Shown in pieces: positions 11,054 to 21,723 of a stretch of 64,000 nucleotides of DNA. The DNA is from Trichaptum fuscoviolaceum (Eukaryota; Basidiomycota; Agaricomycetes; Hymenochaetales; Trichaptaceae). The notes beneath the pieces are model-generated. The model had not been told where the DNA came from. It did not search any database and saw only the letters and a program-made list of their open reading frames with translations. The stretch lies in contig CAJSYZ010000004.1 in NCBI GenBank assembly GCA_910574455.1, positions 868,001 through 932,000 of the forward strand, written 5' to 3'. Position 1 is the first letter of the stretch. Each line of letters opens with the position of its first letter. Position numbers and translations under genes: made by a program.

Positions 11054-12992
11054 ATGACAAGTGAATTGAAAGCTCTCCGTGATATCATCTCCTCTTCCGT
11101 CGACCAGATTGTCGACATATGCGAGAAGACCGGGAAACCCTTTCCTTCCCTGAACGAGCCTATCCAATTCTCTGAGTTTACTCCAGATGGAATTCGTAAC
11201 GATCCCAAGGTCCTTGATGCAATCGGCCTCATCGTCGCAGCTACCACACATCTCGCTGCGGCGGTGAATCCTCCGCCTGTCACTTTGACAACTTCTGCTT
11301 TTAGGGTGAATACTGTGTTGCCTTCATTCCTTCTGTGTATGTACACTAATCGCCGGGACATTTTACCCTTTAGTTTACCCTGCCTGCTGCACTTGGTGTT
11401 GCTGAGAAGGCGAACGTTGCAGAAATATTACGCCCGGCTGGACCTAAGGTTCCCTTCCTTTTTCCATTCTGCTAAACGGACACTCTCTTACCGAGGTTAA
11501 TATAGGGGCTGCATATAAACGACATAGCTACGAAGTCGGGCACAGACCCGAAGAAACTCTGTTAGTCTAGTCCAGTGAATTATCCCAAACGGGACACTCA
11601 TATCTATGCTGTAGCTCGTATCCTTAGATACCTTGCTACTAACCACTGGTTCAAGGAAGTCGGCCCTGACGTATTTGCTCACAACCTTCTCTCATCTTTG
11701 CTCGATACCGGCAAAGAAATCACACCTGATTTGTGAGCTGCTTTAATTCTTATAAAGGCTCGGGCTGTTCACTTATACGATATCTGGATAGTGCCACGAC
11801 GAAGCACAAGGACTCGCCTGGCTTAGCTGCCATTGTCGCTTATGGGTAGGTCTACCATGCTCGTTATGCTGTACAAAGGAGTATCCTCACAATCTGATAG
11901 TGCTGATGAAGCGATGAAGGCTTGCGCTTACCTACCGGAAACTCTGACAGACCCAAAGACGGCTTTCTCAGAGGAGCCATCACAGAGCGCCGTTCAGCTC
12001 GCACTTGGTACCGACAAAGCACTGTGGGACTATTACGACACGCCAGAGGGAAAGGAACGAGGCCAACGGTTTGCTATCGTTATGTCAGGTGCGAACAAGC
12101 TGCAGCCACCAGAGACGATCGTCACAGGTACCTGTTCTTGTTTTATGAAAAGTATAGCAGCTCTAAAGCATGCATATTGTCTTCAACTAGCATTTGAATG
12201 GTCGTCTGTTCCACAAGGCGGTCTGATTGTCGATGTTGGTAGTGGACTTGGCCACGTTTCGCTCCAAGTCGCAAAGACTCGACCCGACCTGCATATTGCT
12301 CTGGAGGATCGTGCCCGTGTGATAACAGAAGCGAAAGACGTACGTTGTTTCCTGCACTTTTTCCGATGCGCTCAGTGTTTGACAACTGCTTATAGTATTG
12401 GTCAACAAATTTGCCAAAACATGTTGCAGAGGGGAAGGTCCACTTCATTCGTGAGCGAAAGATATTATTCTGTTGTATCACACTGATTGAGAATACTTGT
12501 AGCCACGGACTTCTTCGAAAAGCAGCCCAAGTTGCCTGCAACTCCCGATGTGTTCTTGTTGCGCATGATCATTCACGATTGGCCCGACAAGTATGCGGTG
12601 AAGATCCTGAGCCAGCTCAGGGCAGCCGCAGGACCGAGGACGAAGCTTCTCATAGTAGACTGTGTGGTCGACTACGCATGCGATCCATCAACTCTGGGCA
12701 ATTTACCGGCACCGGCTCCCGTACCTGCTCCCCTCCTGCCAAACTTGGGAGGGGCTAACCTACTCACGTACTCTGTAGATGTCAATGTAAGTATTTCTTG
12801 AGTCTTCCTCGAGCCTTCTTCCCTTGTTGACCTCTACACTATATAAAGGTATTGGGTGGCCTTAACGCCGGCGAACGTACAATCGGGGCATTCACTAACG
12901 TGCTTGATGCATCTGGATGGAAGTTCCATAAATTGCATAGAAACTCAGGCAGCAAGCTCTTCTGGCCTAGTATCATCGCTGTTCCTGCATGA
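11054..12992 (+). CDS. SAM-dependent O-methyltransferase (fungal class I, plant COMT-like)
   Basis: Transfers a methyl group from SAM to a hydroxyl, usually of a phenol or polyketide. Start is ATG 11054 (MTSELKALRDIISSSVDQIV). Exons then give FTLPAALGVAEKANVAEIL (dimerisation/winged-helix part), LHINDIATKSGTDPKKL, ARILRYLATNHWFKEVGPDV and DEAMKACAYLPETLTDP. The SAM-binding loop is LIVDVGSGLGHVSLQVAK (about 12225). The catalytic-base region is DVFLLRMIIHDWPDKYAV (about 12550), with the expected His-Asp-Trp. The last exon gives VLGGLNAGERTIGAFTNVLD and ends IIAVPA at TGA 12990. About eight short introns give a protein of roughly 460-470 residues, the usual family length. It is divergent from the prenyltransferase across about 1 kb, so the two may be co-regulated. 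The acceptor is unknown; a prenylated hydroquinone is a reasonable guess. Confidence 0.9.
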
Positions 12993-13466
12993 AGCGGGAG
13001 TTTGTACAATGCAAAGTATAGAGATATGTTTCTCTTGTTTTCCAGTACACTCGTGATGTGTTCCGGGTTATCCTTCCCACGTGCGCTTTTGCTGTTTTCG
13101 AGTAGTTGCGATTGTAACAAATATATGATTTTCGACTCACAACCGAAAGAGATTGTGACGTGATATATTATTGGCCTCACTGTTAGCAAGAAAAAGGTTA
13201 CTTGATTCTCCGATATGAATATGCTCGACAAGATTTACGAGGATTTGTTCGCAGACGGTCATCTACGCAATTATGTAGTGACAAATCAGCGCGACTCAGT
13301 ATCAACGTTGGTAAGGCACCGTCAGAAGTCAGAACATATGTTCATGGCGTCGCGCTAGCAGGATAAACTATATTAGAGTGATGTTGTGACACTTAAGCAG
13401 TGCATTCACGGAACTAAGTTGCATAGCCAAATAGAATATGAGAACAGTCGATATAACGTACCACCT
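12993..13466. other. Intergenic, no gene seen
   Basis: 3' flank of the O-methyltransferase leading into the first small inverted-repeat element. A 130-codon minus-strand ORF (12839-13231) overlaps the last methyltransferase exon and is a shadow. Nothing else is recognisable. Confidence 0.4.
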
Positions 13467-13757
13467 AATTCCCTTACTCCCAATGGGAGTAAAGGGCACT
13501 GTATCCCCTAAATTGCCGTGGGATACCTGCATATTTGCACCTCCCCTAAACTGCCGCCGTGGGATAACTGCTTATTTTCACCGCAGTTTCATTACTAGTG
13601 TCGGGTTTGCTTTCCAATATAACTCAAGCAATTCTCTCTTAACTTGCTTTGTGTTATTTACTGTCATCCTTTGTGAAATGGACTATTAAGCGGTGAACCA
13701 AATGCAGGGAATGGGGGAGTAAGGGATCTGCCGGCGAAGCTCGGCCTGTTATCTAGT
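13467..13757. mobile_element. Small inverted-repeat element, copy 1 (about 290 bp)
   Basis: Left end AATTCCCTTACTCCC at 13467-13481 and right end GGGGGAGTAAGGGAT at 13713-13727 are inverted repeats with core CCCTTACTCCC. Both copies in the window share GGGAGTAAAGGGCACTGTAT just inside the left end and a right flank containing TGCCGGC, AGCTCGGCC and GTTATCTAGTA. Copy 1 has about 110 bp of extra central sequence compared with copy 2. No coding capacity. I call it MITE-like; the true ends may extend to about 13757. Confidence 0.6.
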
Positions 13758-14504
13758 ATATAAGTCCGATATCTTAAAGGTTTAGGTACAATTTTAATAT
13801 CATAATGATAAAGGTGAGCGAACGTACCTATAAACGTGAATGAGAATGCCAGTGCTGATTCTTTTATGTTGACAAAAGGCGAGCGATCGGAGTACTGTTG
13901 CCGTTTGATCCCTACCAAAGAAGCCAGGAGGAGTCTTCAATGAACAACGGTAACTTCAAGTTGATGATCATTTCAATAGTCGTATAGATAAGGGATCGGG
14001 TTCGAACTGGCGTTGTGTTACCTTGGAAAATTCTCTGCTAGTGTGGCACACGCAACAAGTAAGAGTATTCTGGAGGCGCTTCTTGCTTGATGAAGCATAC
14101 ACATTGCTCCCTAGCCCATCAGTCAGGCAGGAACAGGCGGCACATTCGAGTTTCATAGCATCTTCCATTCTGATGCAGTGTTTGATATCAATAGTAGTAT
14201 GCCATGTGGACTCCAATGGAGTTAATGAGTAACCTGCGATTGATGGTTTTCATGGCGGTGGCGAGCTTGCTAAAGAAGCGAGTCGGATGTTGAACCGGAA
14301 CGCCGCTGTGAACTTAAAGTTGAAGGTTTGGGTCATCTTGGTCGAATCGGCTTCTACTCAAGCGATGTAGTACTTAGGCAGTTGGTGAATTTCCGCCGCT
14401 GGTACCTGATTACTACCAAAATTGTCGAAAATCCTGTCTTTGGTTCGAACCAAGCCCATGGGGTTCCTGGTACCTGAGCCCAAAACTTGAAAGGAATTGA
14501 AGTA
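13758..14504. other. Intergenic, no gene seen
   Basis: About 750 bp between the small inverted-repeat element and the mariner-like element. Overlapping ORFs near 13968-14232 on both strands have no motif. A perfect palindrome TTGGTTCGAACCAA lies near 14440; it resembles a tRNA T-loop, but no tRNA fold surrounds it. Confidence 0.4.
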
Positions 14505-15311
14505 CAGTCTTGGACGGGTCTTTGAAACACCCACGGTGTATGAGACACTTTGCATTTCTTCGGTACCACAGCTCAGTTTTATATCATTGAAGCTTTATTA
14601 TATTACTATGATATGAGTACAGCATGCAGTGAAAAACTGGAGCTAATTGCTCCAGTTGCTCTTGAGATATGGATGAAACAGTGTCAGTTCTTGTAAGTTT
14701 ACAAATTTCCAAAAGGAGCGTAAAATATGCAGACAATTCATTGCTCCTTTACTCTTACCATATATCTTGTAACTATAGTGTATAAAAATCCTCTGTAGAT
14801 ACCGGACTCTAAATATGCAAGAATTATGGCAATTCGGTCTTAGAATCTCTCAGTGCAAGCACAAAATGATTATGTTGGCTCTTAATGTCCGAAAATCCTC
14901 TACCTTCCTAATTGGGTAATTGCATCTAGCCAACCCACCATTTGAGCTCTACAACTTTAGTTTTGCCTTCAAACTATATAAAACTTCATGTGTATGTCGA
15001 TAATACATGTCTAATACGGAATATGAGGTCAAAATGCATATAATGTACTCTGGGTATTCGAACTTGAGAAAGAGATGTCCACAAGACTCGTGGGAAAAAG
15101 TGTGTTTCAAGGACTATGAGGCCCGTAAAATGACCAAAATCTTTGTTATTTATTTCCACCTGTAAGACTGTCTCTATGCACGCCAAACTTTGGAATTGAG
15201 ATCTTTAGTACATATGCTATACATATAGCACGAAACATTTAAGAAAATATATCCAAAACTAAGAAATCTGAAGGCTTTAAATGTGGTGTTTCAAAGACCC
15301 GTCCAAGACTG
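14505..15311. mobile_element. Non-autonomous Tc1/mariner-like element, 807 bp
   Basis: A 29-nt inverted repeat, TA included, is perfect between 14503-14531 and 15285-15313. The termini start CAGTCTTGGACGGGTC after a TA on each side (14503-14504 and 15312-15313), as expected for TA duplication by Tc1/mariner elements. The inside is AT-rich. It has one 66-codon minus-strand ORF (14986-15186) with no DDE/D motif, so it is probably a deletion derivative or MITE. Its termini differ from those of the 6955-7719 element, so two families are present. Perfect ends suggest recent activity. Confidence 0.8.
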
Positions 15312-15478
15312 TATGTCAGGGTCCGGTGCCAATGCATCGGTAAACTTGAAGGACTTGCCAGTGCCGTTGCGCGGCATGATACCACGGCTTTCCACTTCAG
15401 GAAGATAGTACTACATAGTATTGGGCTAGTAAAGTTTAGGCACAGAAGATACTACTTACTACTACTAGTACTACTAGT

Positions 15479-15655
15479 AATTCCCTTACTCCCCCTGGGA
15501 GTAAAGGGCACTGTATCCCCTAAATTGCCGCGGGATACCTGTGATTTCACACCTCCCCTAAACTACCGCCGCTGATCTGGGAAATAAATCAAATGTAGCC
15601 TGCCAGTGAGGGGGAGTAAGGGATTTGCCGGCAAAGCTCGGCCCGTTATCTAGTA
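15479..15655. mobile_element. Small inverted-repeat element, copy 2 (about 177 bp)
   Basis: Same ends as the copy at 13467: AATTCCCTTACTCCC at 15479-15493 and GGGGGAGTAAGGGAT at 15610-15624, then TGCCGGC, AGCTCGGCC and GTTATCTAGTA. The first 75 bp are nearly identical to copy 1 and the centre is shorter. It sits beside an ACTACTAGTA-rich stretch. The two copies together define a family in this genome. Confidence 0.6.
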
Positions 15656-15679
15656 GTAATAAGCAACACTTAAAACGAA

Positions 15680-16185
15680 GCAAGTCACAGGGTCGAGGAT
15701 GGACCCTTGATGTAAAATGAGTGCGCACGTAAGCGGCACGCGCGGCCATGTTCGCGTGCCCCCAGAACCTGTGAAGATATCCAAAACAGGTATAGACACC
15801 CGTTTGGATTCCTCAGAGGTGCTCAGCCACTGCGGGGCATAGAGCACTTCGGGCGTCGATCCTAGTGTCGATCTGCCGCCGCTCTCTCAGCTCTCATTTC
15901 CCCTTGCTTTCACTGCCGGGGGCAACAGCTGAACACTCCCGGTAGACAGCGGAAATGCTGTTGAGGGCCCCGCAGGGCCGCTCTCGCGTCCGTGAAGCGA
16001 AGAGAGTTTTTTTTTCTTGGTACGCAAACAAGCCTATTTTTTCAGTTTTCCCTCCAACCCTGTGACTTACGACGACCTACTCGACTTTAGATCGACGTAA
16101 GTCACGGAGTTTTTACACTGAAACCCCCTCCTTTTCGTGACTTGCGTCGAAAGTCTCGCTTTCGCTCAACGCAAGTCACAGGGTC
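15680..16185. repeat. Cluster of inverted GTGACTTRCG repeats (hairpins)
   Basis: GCAAGTCACAGGGTC occurs at 15680-15694 and again near 16171-16185. The reverse orientation ACCCTGTGACTTAC is at 16057-16070. Two hairpins follow: GTGACTTACG...CGTAAGTCAC (16062-16105), then GTGACTTGCGTCG...CAACGCAAGTCAC (16137-16177). Repeated inversion of the same stem suggests remnants of a fold-back element. No coding sequence is evident between them. Confidence 0.55.
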
Positions 16186-16352
16186 AAGCAACTTTGGAAC
16201 TGAATTTTATTTTATTTATTTTTGTTTCACTGACTTCCAGCCAATTTTTTCTCAGAAGGACCACTCGCTTCCGCTGCCTACGTCGGTCCTGACCAGAACG
16301 GCTCTTCTCTCCCCTCATGCCCAATAGGACTTCAAGTTGGCCACTCCTGACG

Positions 16353-19300
16353 ATGATACTCCGCGCGAGGAGGCAGAAACTCGCTCACGATTTGCAGGCA
16401 GAAGTAGAGAAGGAGGATGTTGAGCCAGACCAGGCTTTGCAAGACCGCAAAACGGCTATCAAGAGAACTTGAGAGTACAGTTGAGGTCACCCAGAAGGAG
16501 TTGCAAGAGACGAGGAGGAGAAGGAAAAACTAGGTCTGTCATTTCTTCCTCATTGATACGACTCTTACTGACTTAAGATGAGTAAAGCTGCTAGCCACGC
16601 TGTTTTGCAAGCCCAAGCCCCCCAAATGAGCTCCGTCAACACCTCATCGTCTCATGAGCTCGATGCGTTCTATCGCAAGATAGAGTAATTGGAGCGGGAG
16701 AAGCGGGATGTGATGGTACTGGTGGGCCGGTTGGAAGAAGACAGTACTCAGAGAGACGAAGAGGCGAGGCGCTTGCGGGAGAATTTGAAGACATCGCGAT
16801 TAGAGAACCAAGGACTGGAATCAACGGTACGACATGCGCGGCCTTCAGAGAGGTCCTTGGAGGTATGTCATCTTCTGTATTATACGAAAGGTTTACTGAA
16901 ATTTGTCAGTTGAGATGCTAACACACCAACTAAAACTATCGCAAGACGAAAGCGAGCATACCAACGCCGAACTCAGTAAGAAGTTTGAAGAATATTCAAT
17001 CTATCGCCGCGATAAGCATCGTGCAGCTGCAGTCTGAACTAGACTCTCTAAAACAAGACTACAATCAGACCCTCTCTACCCTCCGGACGCTCCAATCTTC
17101 CCACAACTCCCGTACGCAGCAACTTTCTCAAGCCTTGCAGAAAGTTCAGGATCGTACTGGTCAGCTCGCAGGTCAGGGCGCGAAATATTCTAGCGAAGCG
17201 GCCAATTTACGTCGGCTTGTGCAGATGATGGAGGATCGTGAAGCGCAATCGAAACAGCTGGTTGAAAGCATCGATCGAGACTGGGATGGTCTGAGTGCGA
17301 AGGCAGCTGCGAGAGAGCGAAAACTTCGAGAAGAGCTAGAAGAAGAGCAGCAGAAGGTTGTAGCGCTCAAGACGGAGCTTGACGAGACTAAGGCCGTTGT
17401 AGACAGAATCAGTCGGGGAGAGTTGCCATTGCCTCCGGTGGAGCGGGCTCATCCTGCTGGAAGCCTTTCAAATAGGAGCCCAGGCCTTGCGCTTCTCAGT
17501 CGAGTACCGAAAAGTGGCAAGGCATTTACAGAGGTCTACTCGGATTATATCAGGATGGAGTCTGAACTTGCCCAGAAGACGGCTGAAGTGGATCGGCTCG
17601 ATCGGACGCTGTCAGAAGTTATCGGGGAACTCGAGGAAAGAGTAAGTTGTTGACTTGTAGTTCGAATGATAGCGCTCATTCATTTCCAAAGGCACTAGAT
17701 TTCGCCCAACAGAAGTCTGAAACCGAACGCTTCCGTGTAGAGAACGCGCAATTGGCTTCTCAACCCGAGAGGCTATCTCAGACCGTGACGCTATGTCTGC
17801 ACACATGCAGGAGTCCAACCAGAAGTACAAGCGCAGCCAACAGGAGAATGCACTCCTCAATCAGCAACTCGAGGATCTGCGCCGACAGATCAAAGCGTTG
17901 CTGAAGGGACTTTGGCGTCAACAGGATGCCACCTTGCCGTCTGACGAGGACATGGAGGGTATTAATCCAGCAGATAATATCGAGGCAGTCATTAAATTAA
18001 CATTGTGCTATACAGGTCCATCGACCAACTACAGAAGCAGAACCAGAGATTACTCAAGATAACACGCGACCTTGGTGCTCGTATGGAAAAGGAGGAACGA
18101 GACTACAAAGACCGTCTTGAGTTGGGCAGAATGAAGCTATCCGCGAGGCTCATGATGCTATACAGGAACTCCAGTCACAACTCGAGCAAACGCAGAGATC
18201 GCATCAGGCGACCGTCCAGGCATACAACAAAGATCGGGAAGCTCTTAAACTCATGATTCAGCGATATGAACGTGGCGCAATGGCGTCTTTACCCCAGATG
18301 AATGACTCATCGACCACTCCAACATCCCGAACTTGAAAGGGAACTTGAAGAGATCCAGAGCTCGTTCGAGGCGTACGGACACGAGATGGGGATTGATGCA
18401 GCGAAGTTGCGTGAGGAGGCGGCTGCGTATCGACGAGAAGCGAACCAGCTTCGTGCTGCTCTAGTGAAAGCCAATGCGAAGATAGAATTATTAACTGGTG
18501 AGTATCTTATCTTTGCTTCTACGTGACTGTACACGACTGAACGCTGAATAAAAGAGCAACAGCGACTTCAGCAAGATCAGTACGCTGTCTAAGAACACGA
18601 GAACCGCAGCTCAGTGCGACGAACTCAGCAGCTTTCCAATCAGTCGACGCGCTTCGAAGTGGAGTGCCATCTTGTGGTTGAACAACTTCAAAACGCGAAT
18701 TCTCAGGACGATCGTTTACGGACAGAGTGCTCGAACCTCCGTGCAGAAAAGAAATTGTGGGATGTATGTATAGTTTGTTATATTCCACGACTTCTATTCA
18801 TGTCTACAATTTATCGAGGAAAACAAGACAATTGCAGTTGAGCATTCTGGATCGGCCGACCTCATGAGTACCGTGCAAAAGATGCAAAACGACATTGAGC
18901 GATCAACGGAAAGTGATAGGCGTCGTCTGGAAACACAGATTCAGACATTAGAAAACCAAAGGTAAATTATAAATTTGTGAGCACAAACGTACTCCGCGTT
19001 GACTCTATATAAGTCCAGACTTGAGGACTCAACTTTCACAAGAACGCGACACTTTGTGGCAAACAACGCTGTAAAGAGACCTTGAAGTTCAAGAACTGAG
19101 GATGAAGGTTGACCGAACGGTAAAGATCTCATTGCAAACTTCTCTTTGACCGAAGAGTAATAATTTGACCAGGCCGGCGATCTCTCCGAAGCTTGCGAAT
19201 CGCTTGTTGAAGCGGAGATGAGCCAGAAACACTTGGCAGAACGGCTAAAAGACCTCCAGAAACAGATAAAGACGAACGAGGAGAAACTCTCTGTTTACGA

Positions 19301-19615
19301 ACGCAGAACTATTGGTGACACGTCGCAAGAGGCTGCGAATGGCTTGACGGAGGCACAGCAGTTGAGAGCTGAAATTGCTGAACTACGGTAGATGCTTTGA
19401 ACCCTTACTCACATTTGCTTCGCACTTAATTCCGTCGGTAGTGCTACCCTCAAGGCAAATGAAATGGACAATGCCGTCTTAAGCAAGCATGAGGAACAGG
19501 TCAAGAAGATTAGTCAAGTAAGCAAAGCTGCTCTCACAAAGTTGATGCAAGTCTAGAAAGACTATACAAGTCCTCTGCTGAGGAGGAGCTAAGGAAGCTT
19601 GAGGTAAGTTCTTGC
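16353..19615 (+). pseudogene. Degenerate TPR/MLP1-like nuclear-pore coiled-coil gene
   Basis: Family: TPR/MLP1 nuclear-basket proteins, very long coiled coils on the nuclear face of the pore. Recognisable N-terminal-half segments occur in order: LEREKRDVMVLVGRLEED, QLQSELDSLKQDYNQTL, SSEAANLRRLVQMMEDREAQ, KAFTEVYSDYIRMESELAQK, NQQLEDLRRQIKALLKGL, SIDQLQKQNQRLLKITRDL and ELERELEEIQSSFEAYGHEM. The frame is broken repeatedly: TAA at 16686 where the family continues, and shifts near 17780, 18000, 18130 and 18300. Some intron boundaries survive (for example GTAAGT after 17640). Only about the first third of a normal TPR/MLP1 protein is represented, and it ends abruptly where an inverted GDA1 pseudogene begins. 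A full gene presumably exists elsewhere. This copy is almost certainly dead. Confidence 0.85.
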
Positions 19616-19689
19616 CAGTTAAACTTATTGAACGGTTATCTCTAATGTATATAGACTCAGAACAAGACCCTTGATGGTTGGTTGGTCGG

Positions 19690-20810
19690 TTGACACCGTG
19701 AGTGGCGGGCGGCCTGGGGCAGGGTAGAATGGTGTGATGTGGCGTAGAAGTATGAAAGCAACAGCACGTCGCCGTGAGGGAACGTCTCGAGAATGGAGGG
19801 CTGATAAACACCATTAAATGAACAGGGCTTCACTTGGCAGATACTGTAGAGAGTTTTAGTCATAGTCCAATGTGCTGTTCATGTATCTCGACTTACACAT
19901 TCTTTGCCATAACAAGCTCAATCACCCTGTTGTTCCGTCAAAGCTACCCACGTCTGCGCCGATCATCGTCACATTCCGCTCAGTTTCACCAGGCAATGTC
20001 GCTTCCAGCTCAACTCTCCTAGTTGTCCCTTTAGCAAGACACGGGTTTCCGATCTCGCCGTCAGGCCTCGCCGGGCCATCTGCAGGCGCACGATTGAAGC
20101 TCGCCATGAACTCCGCTAGTCGGTGCACGCTCTTCCTCGCGCGCATCAATCCATATCCGAGATACGAATGCTGGTACAGCACATGCGTCTTCCCTCCAAA
20201 CTGGAGCTCGTACTTGTGTTCGCCATCGACAAAGACAGCGGAGTCGCCGAAGTTGGGCTCAAACACAATTTGGGTCGATGCACCGCCGAGGTCGAGCAGG
20301 GCGAGCGAGTGTGAATTGGCAGGAGAGTCTGCGCGGATGGTGTTCAGGAGGTAGTTCGCCGTTATTCAGGCATAGACGCCCTCCCCAGCGCCATCCATAA
20401 CGACCCCGCCGTCCTTCTACACAACTGCAAAGGGTGTTTATCTTCAAGGCGGCGGCGCACAGCTTTCAAGATACTGTGCTTTCGCGTTCGCTGAGAAGGC
20501 GCAGGCCGGCTGTCGCTTCACCGCGACGGAGCACTTGTGCAGCTCCTTGGAGACAACCTTGACGGCCTCATCGAATCAAGCGACTCTGCGGCACCGAGCG
20601 CATCGGTGGCATACAATCTCAGACCGGGTTGTGTCTGCTTGAATACCTTGTACTCATAGGTAGGCGATGGACCGCAATTATTGAATTTGTTAGTGTGAAT
20701 GCGCGACCCAGTCGATCCTGTGTCGATCATTGCACAAAGCGAGCACCACTGTCGGACTCGTATGGGCGGAAGCAGTAAACAGTTTTCAAAGGATCTGGGT
20801 CATCTTCTAG
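19690..20810 (-). pseudogene. Degenerate GDA1/CD39-family nucleoside diphosphatase gene
   Basis: Family: Golgi GDPase/apyrase, which hydrolyses GDP or UDP released by glycosylation. Reading the minus strand, DPLKTVYC precedes MIDTGSTGSRIHTNKFNNCG, the first apyrase conserved region, then YEYKVFKQTQPGL and AAESLD. A gap follows before VVMDGAGEGVYA-stop-ITANYLLNTI, where TGA at 20366-20368 replaces the conserved Trp. Then come LALLDLGGASTQIVFEP (a further apyrase region), KYELQFGGKTHVLYQHSYLG, GETERNVTMIGADVGSF and, after a break, VKPCSFNGVYQPS with LLLSYFY. The C-terminus is missing at about 19700. The internal stop, the deletion and frame changes make it non-functional. It lies tail-to-tail with the TPR/MLP1 pseudogene. 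Confidence 0.88.
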
Positions 20811-21723
20811 AGAGTGCACTGGCAGTAGCGTAGGCAGTAGCGTAGGTAGTCACTTATTGTATAACTCACCCAGTTTAACCAATAAGATCACCCATGGTAC
20901 CAACAGTGAAATCCATCAAGATATACAGACATTGTGCAAGAATGCACCTTGTCAATGAAGGTGATCCAGGGTTGTGAAGTCAAGAGGGGAATACATGTTC
21001 ACGAACGCAGTACTCGCAATGAACGACATGTCGATCACCCAAGATCGACAACGGTCGAAGGCCGGAAAGCAGACCCAACGCGGGGTTGGTGCTATTAATT
21101 CCGGCACTCGCTCGGGAGGGCTCACAGAGCCAGAATGAGAGCGGTGCCGGGGGTCTAGCCACTTTCGAGGGCCCGGCACCTTTCACGTCAGCTGTCTCGG
21201 CAGCTGAGCTGGACCCTGGAAAAGTGACCCAAGTCACCAGCTTACGTGAGCGGCCCCGCAAGACCTTCGTGACTTACTCCAGAGAAGCACAAATACGGAG
21301 GCCACACTAAATAAACTATAAAACCCAAATATGTTGACCCGGAGACCTAGCCCGGCCCTATACTAGTAGCAATCAAACCCACCCGCAGAAGGGTCACCGT
21401 CAACCTTTTGCCAATGTTTGTAGCTCTACCGCCCTCCGAGTCTTCTCTAGGCCTCTGAAGAGTCTGTGTGGTTTATTAAAGTCCGTAGCGTGTCGACAAT
21501 AGACTTGATACATCGCTGAAGTGTACCGAGATCTCGCACGACACTCAGGCCGTACATTCTCTAGATCGTTCCCCCAGTGTGATCGGGATCACACCTGGCT
21601 AAGATTGTCAAAGCAAAGCAACGATCACAGGCGGTCCAGATTATGATCAACACTATGCATCAGCTTTGTCTGTACCCTTATTTAATCTTGAAGTCACTCG
21701 GGCAGGTCAGTAGCTCAATTCCC
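20811..21723. other. Intergenic, promoter region of the P450 gene
   Basis: About 900 bp. It contains GGCAGTAGCGTA repeats (about 20821-20845) and, at 20980-21310, a GC-rich stretch with overlapping ORFs on both strands and no motif. CAGCTGTCTCGGCAGCTG near 21190 is a short inverted repeat. No gene supported. Confidence 0.35.

Noticed and set aside
20980..21310. Overlapping GC-rich ORFs on both strands
   Set aside because: Neither shows a family pattern or a splice partner; probably spacer or transposon debris.
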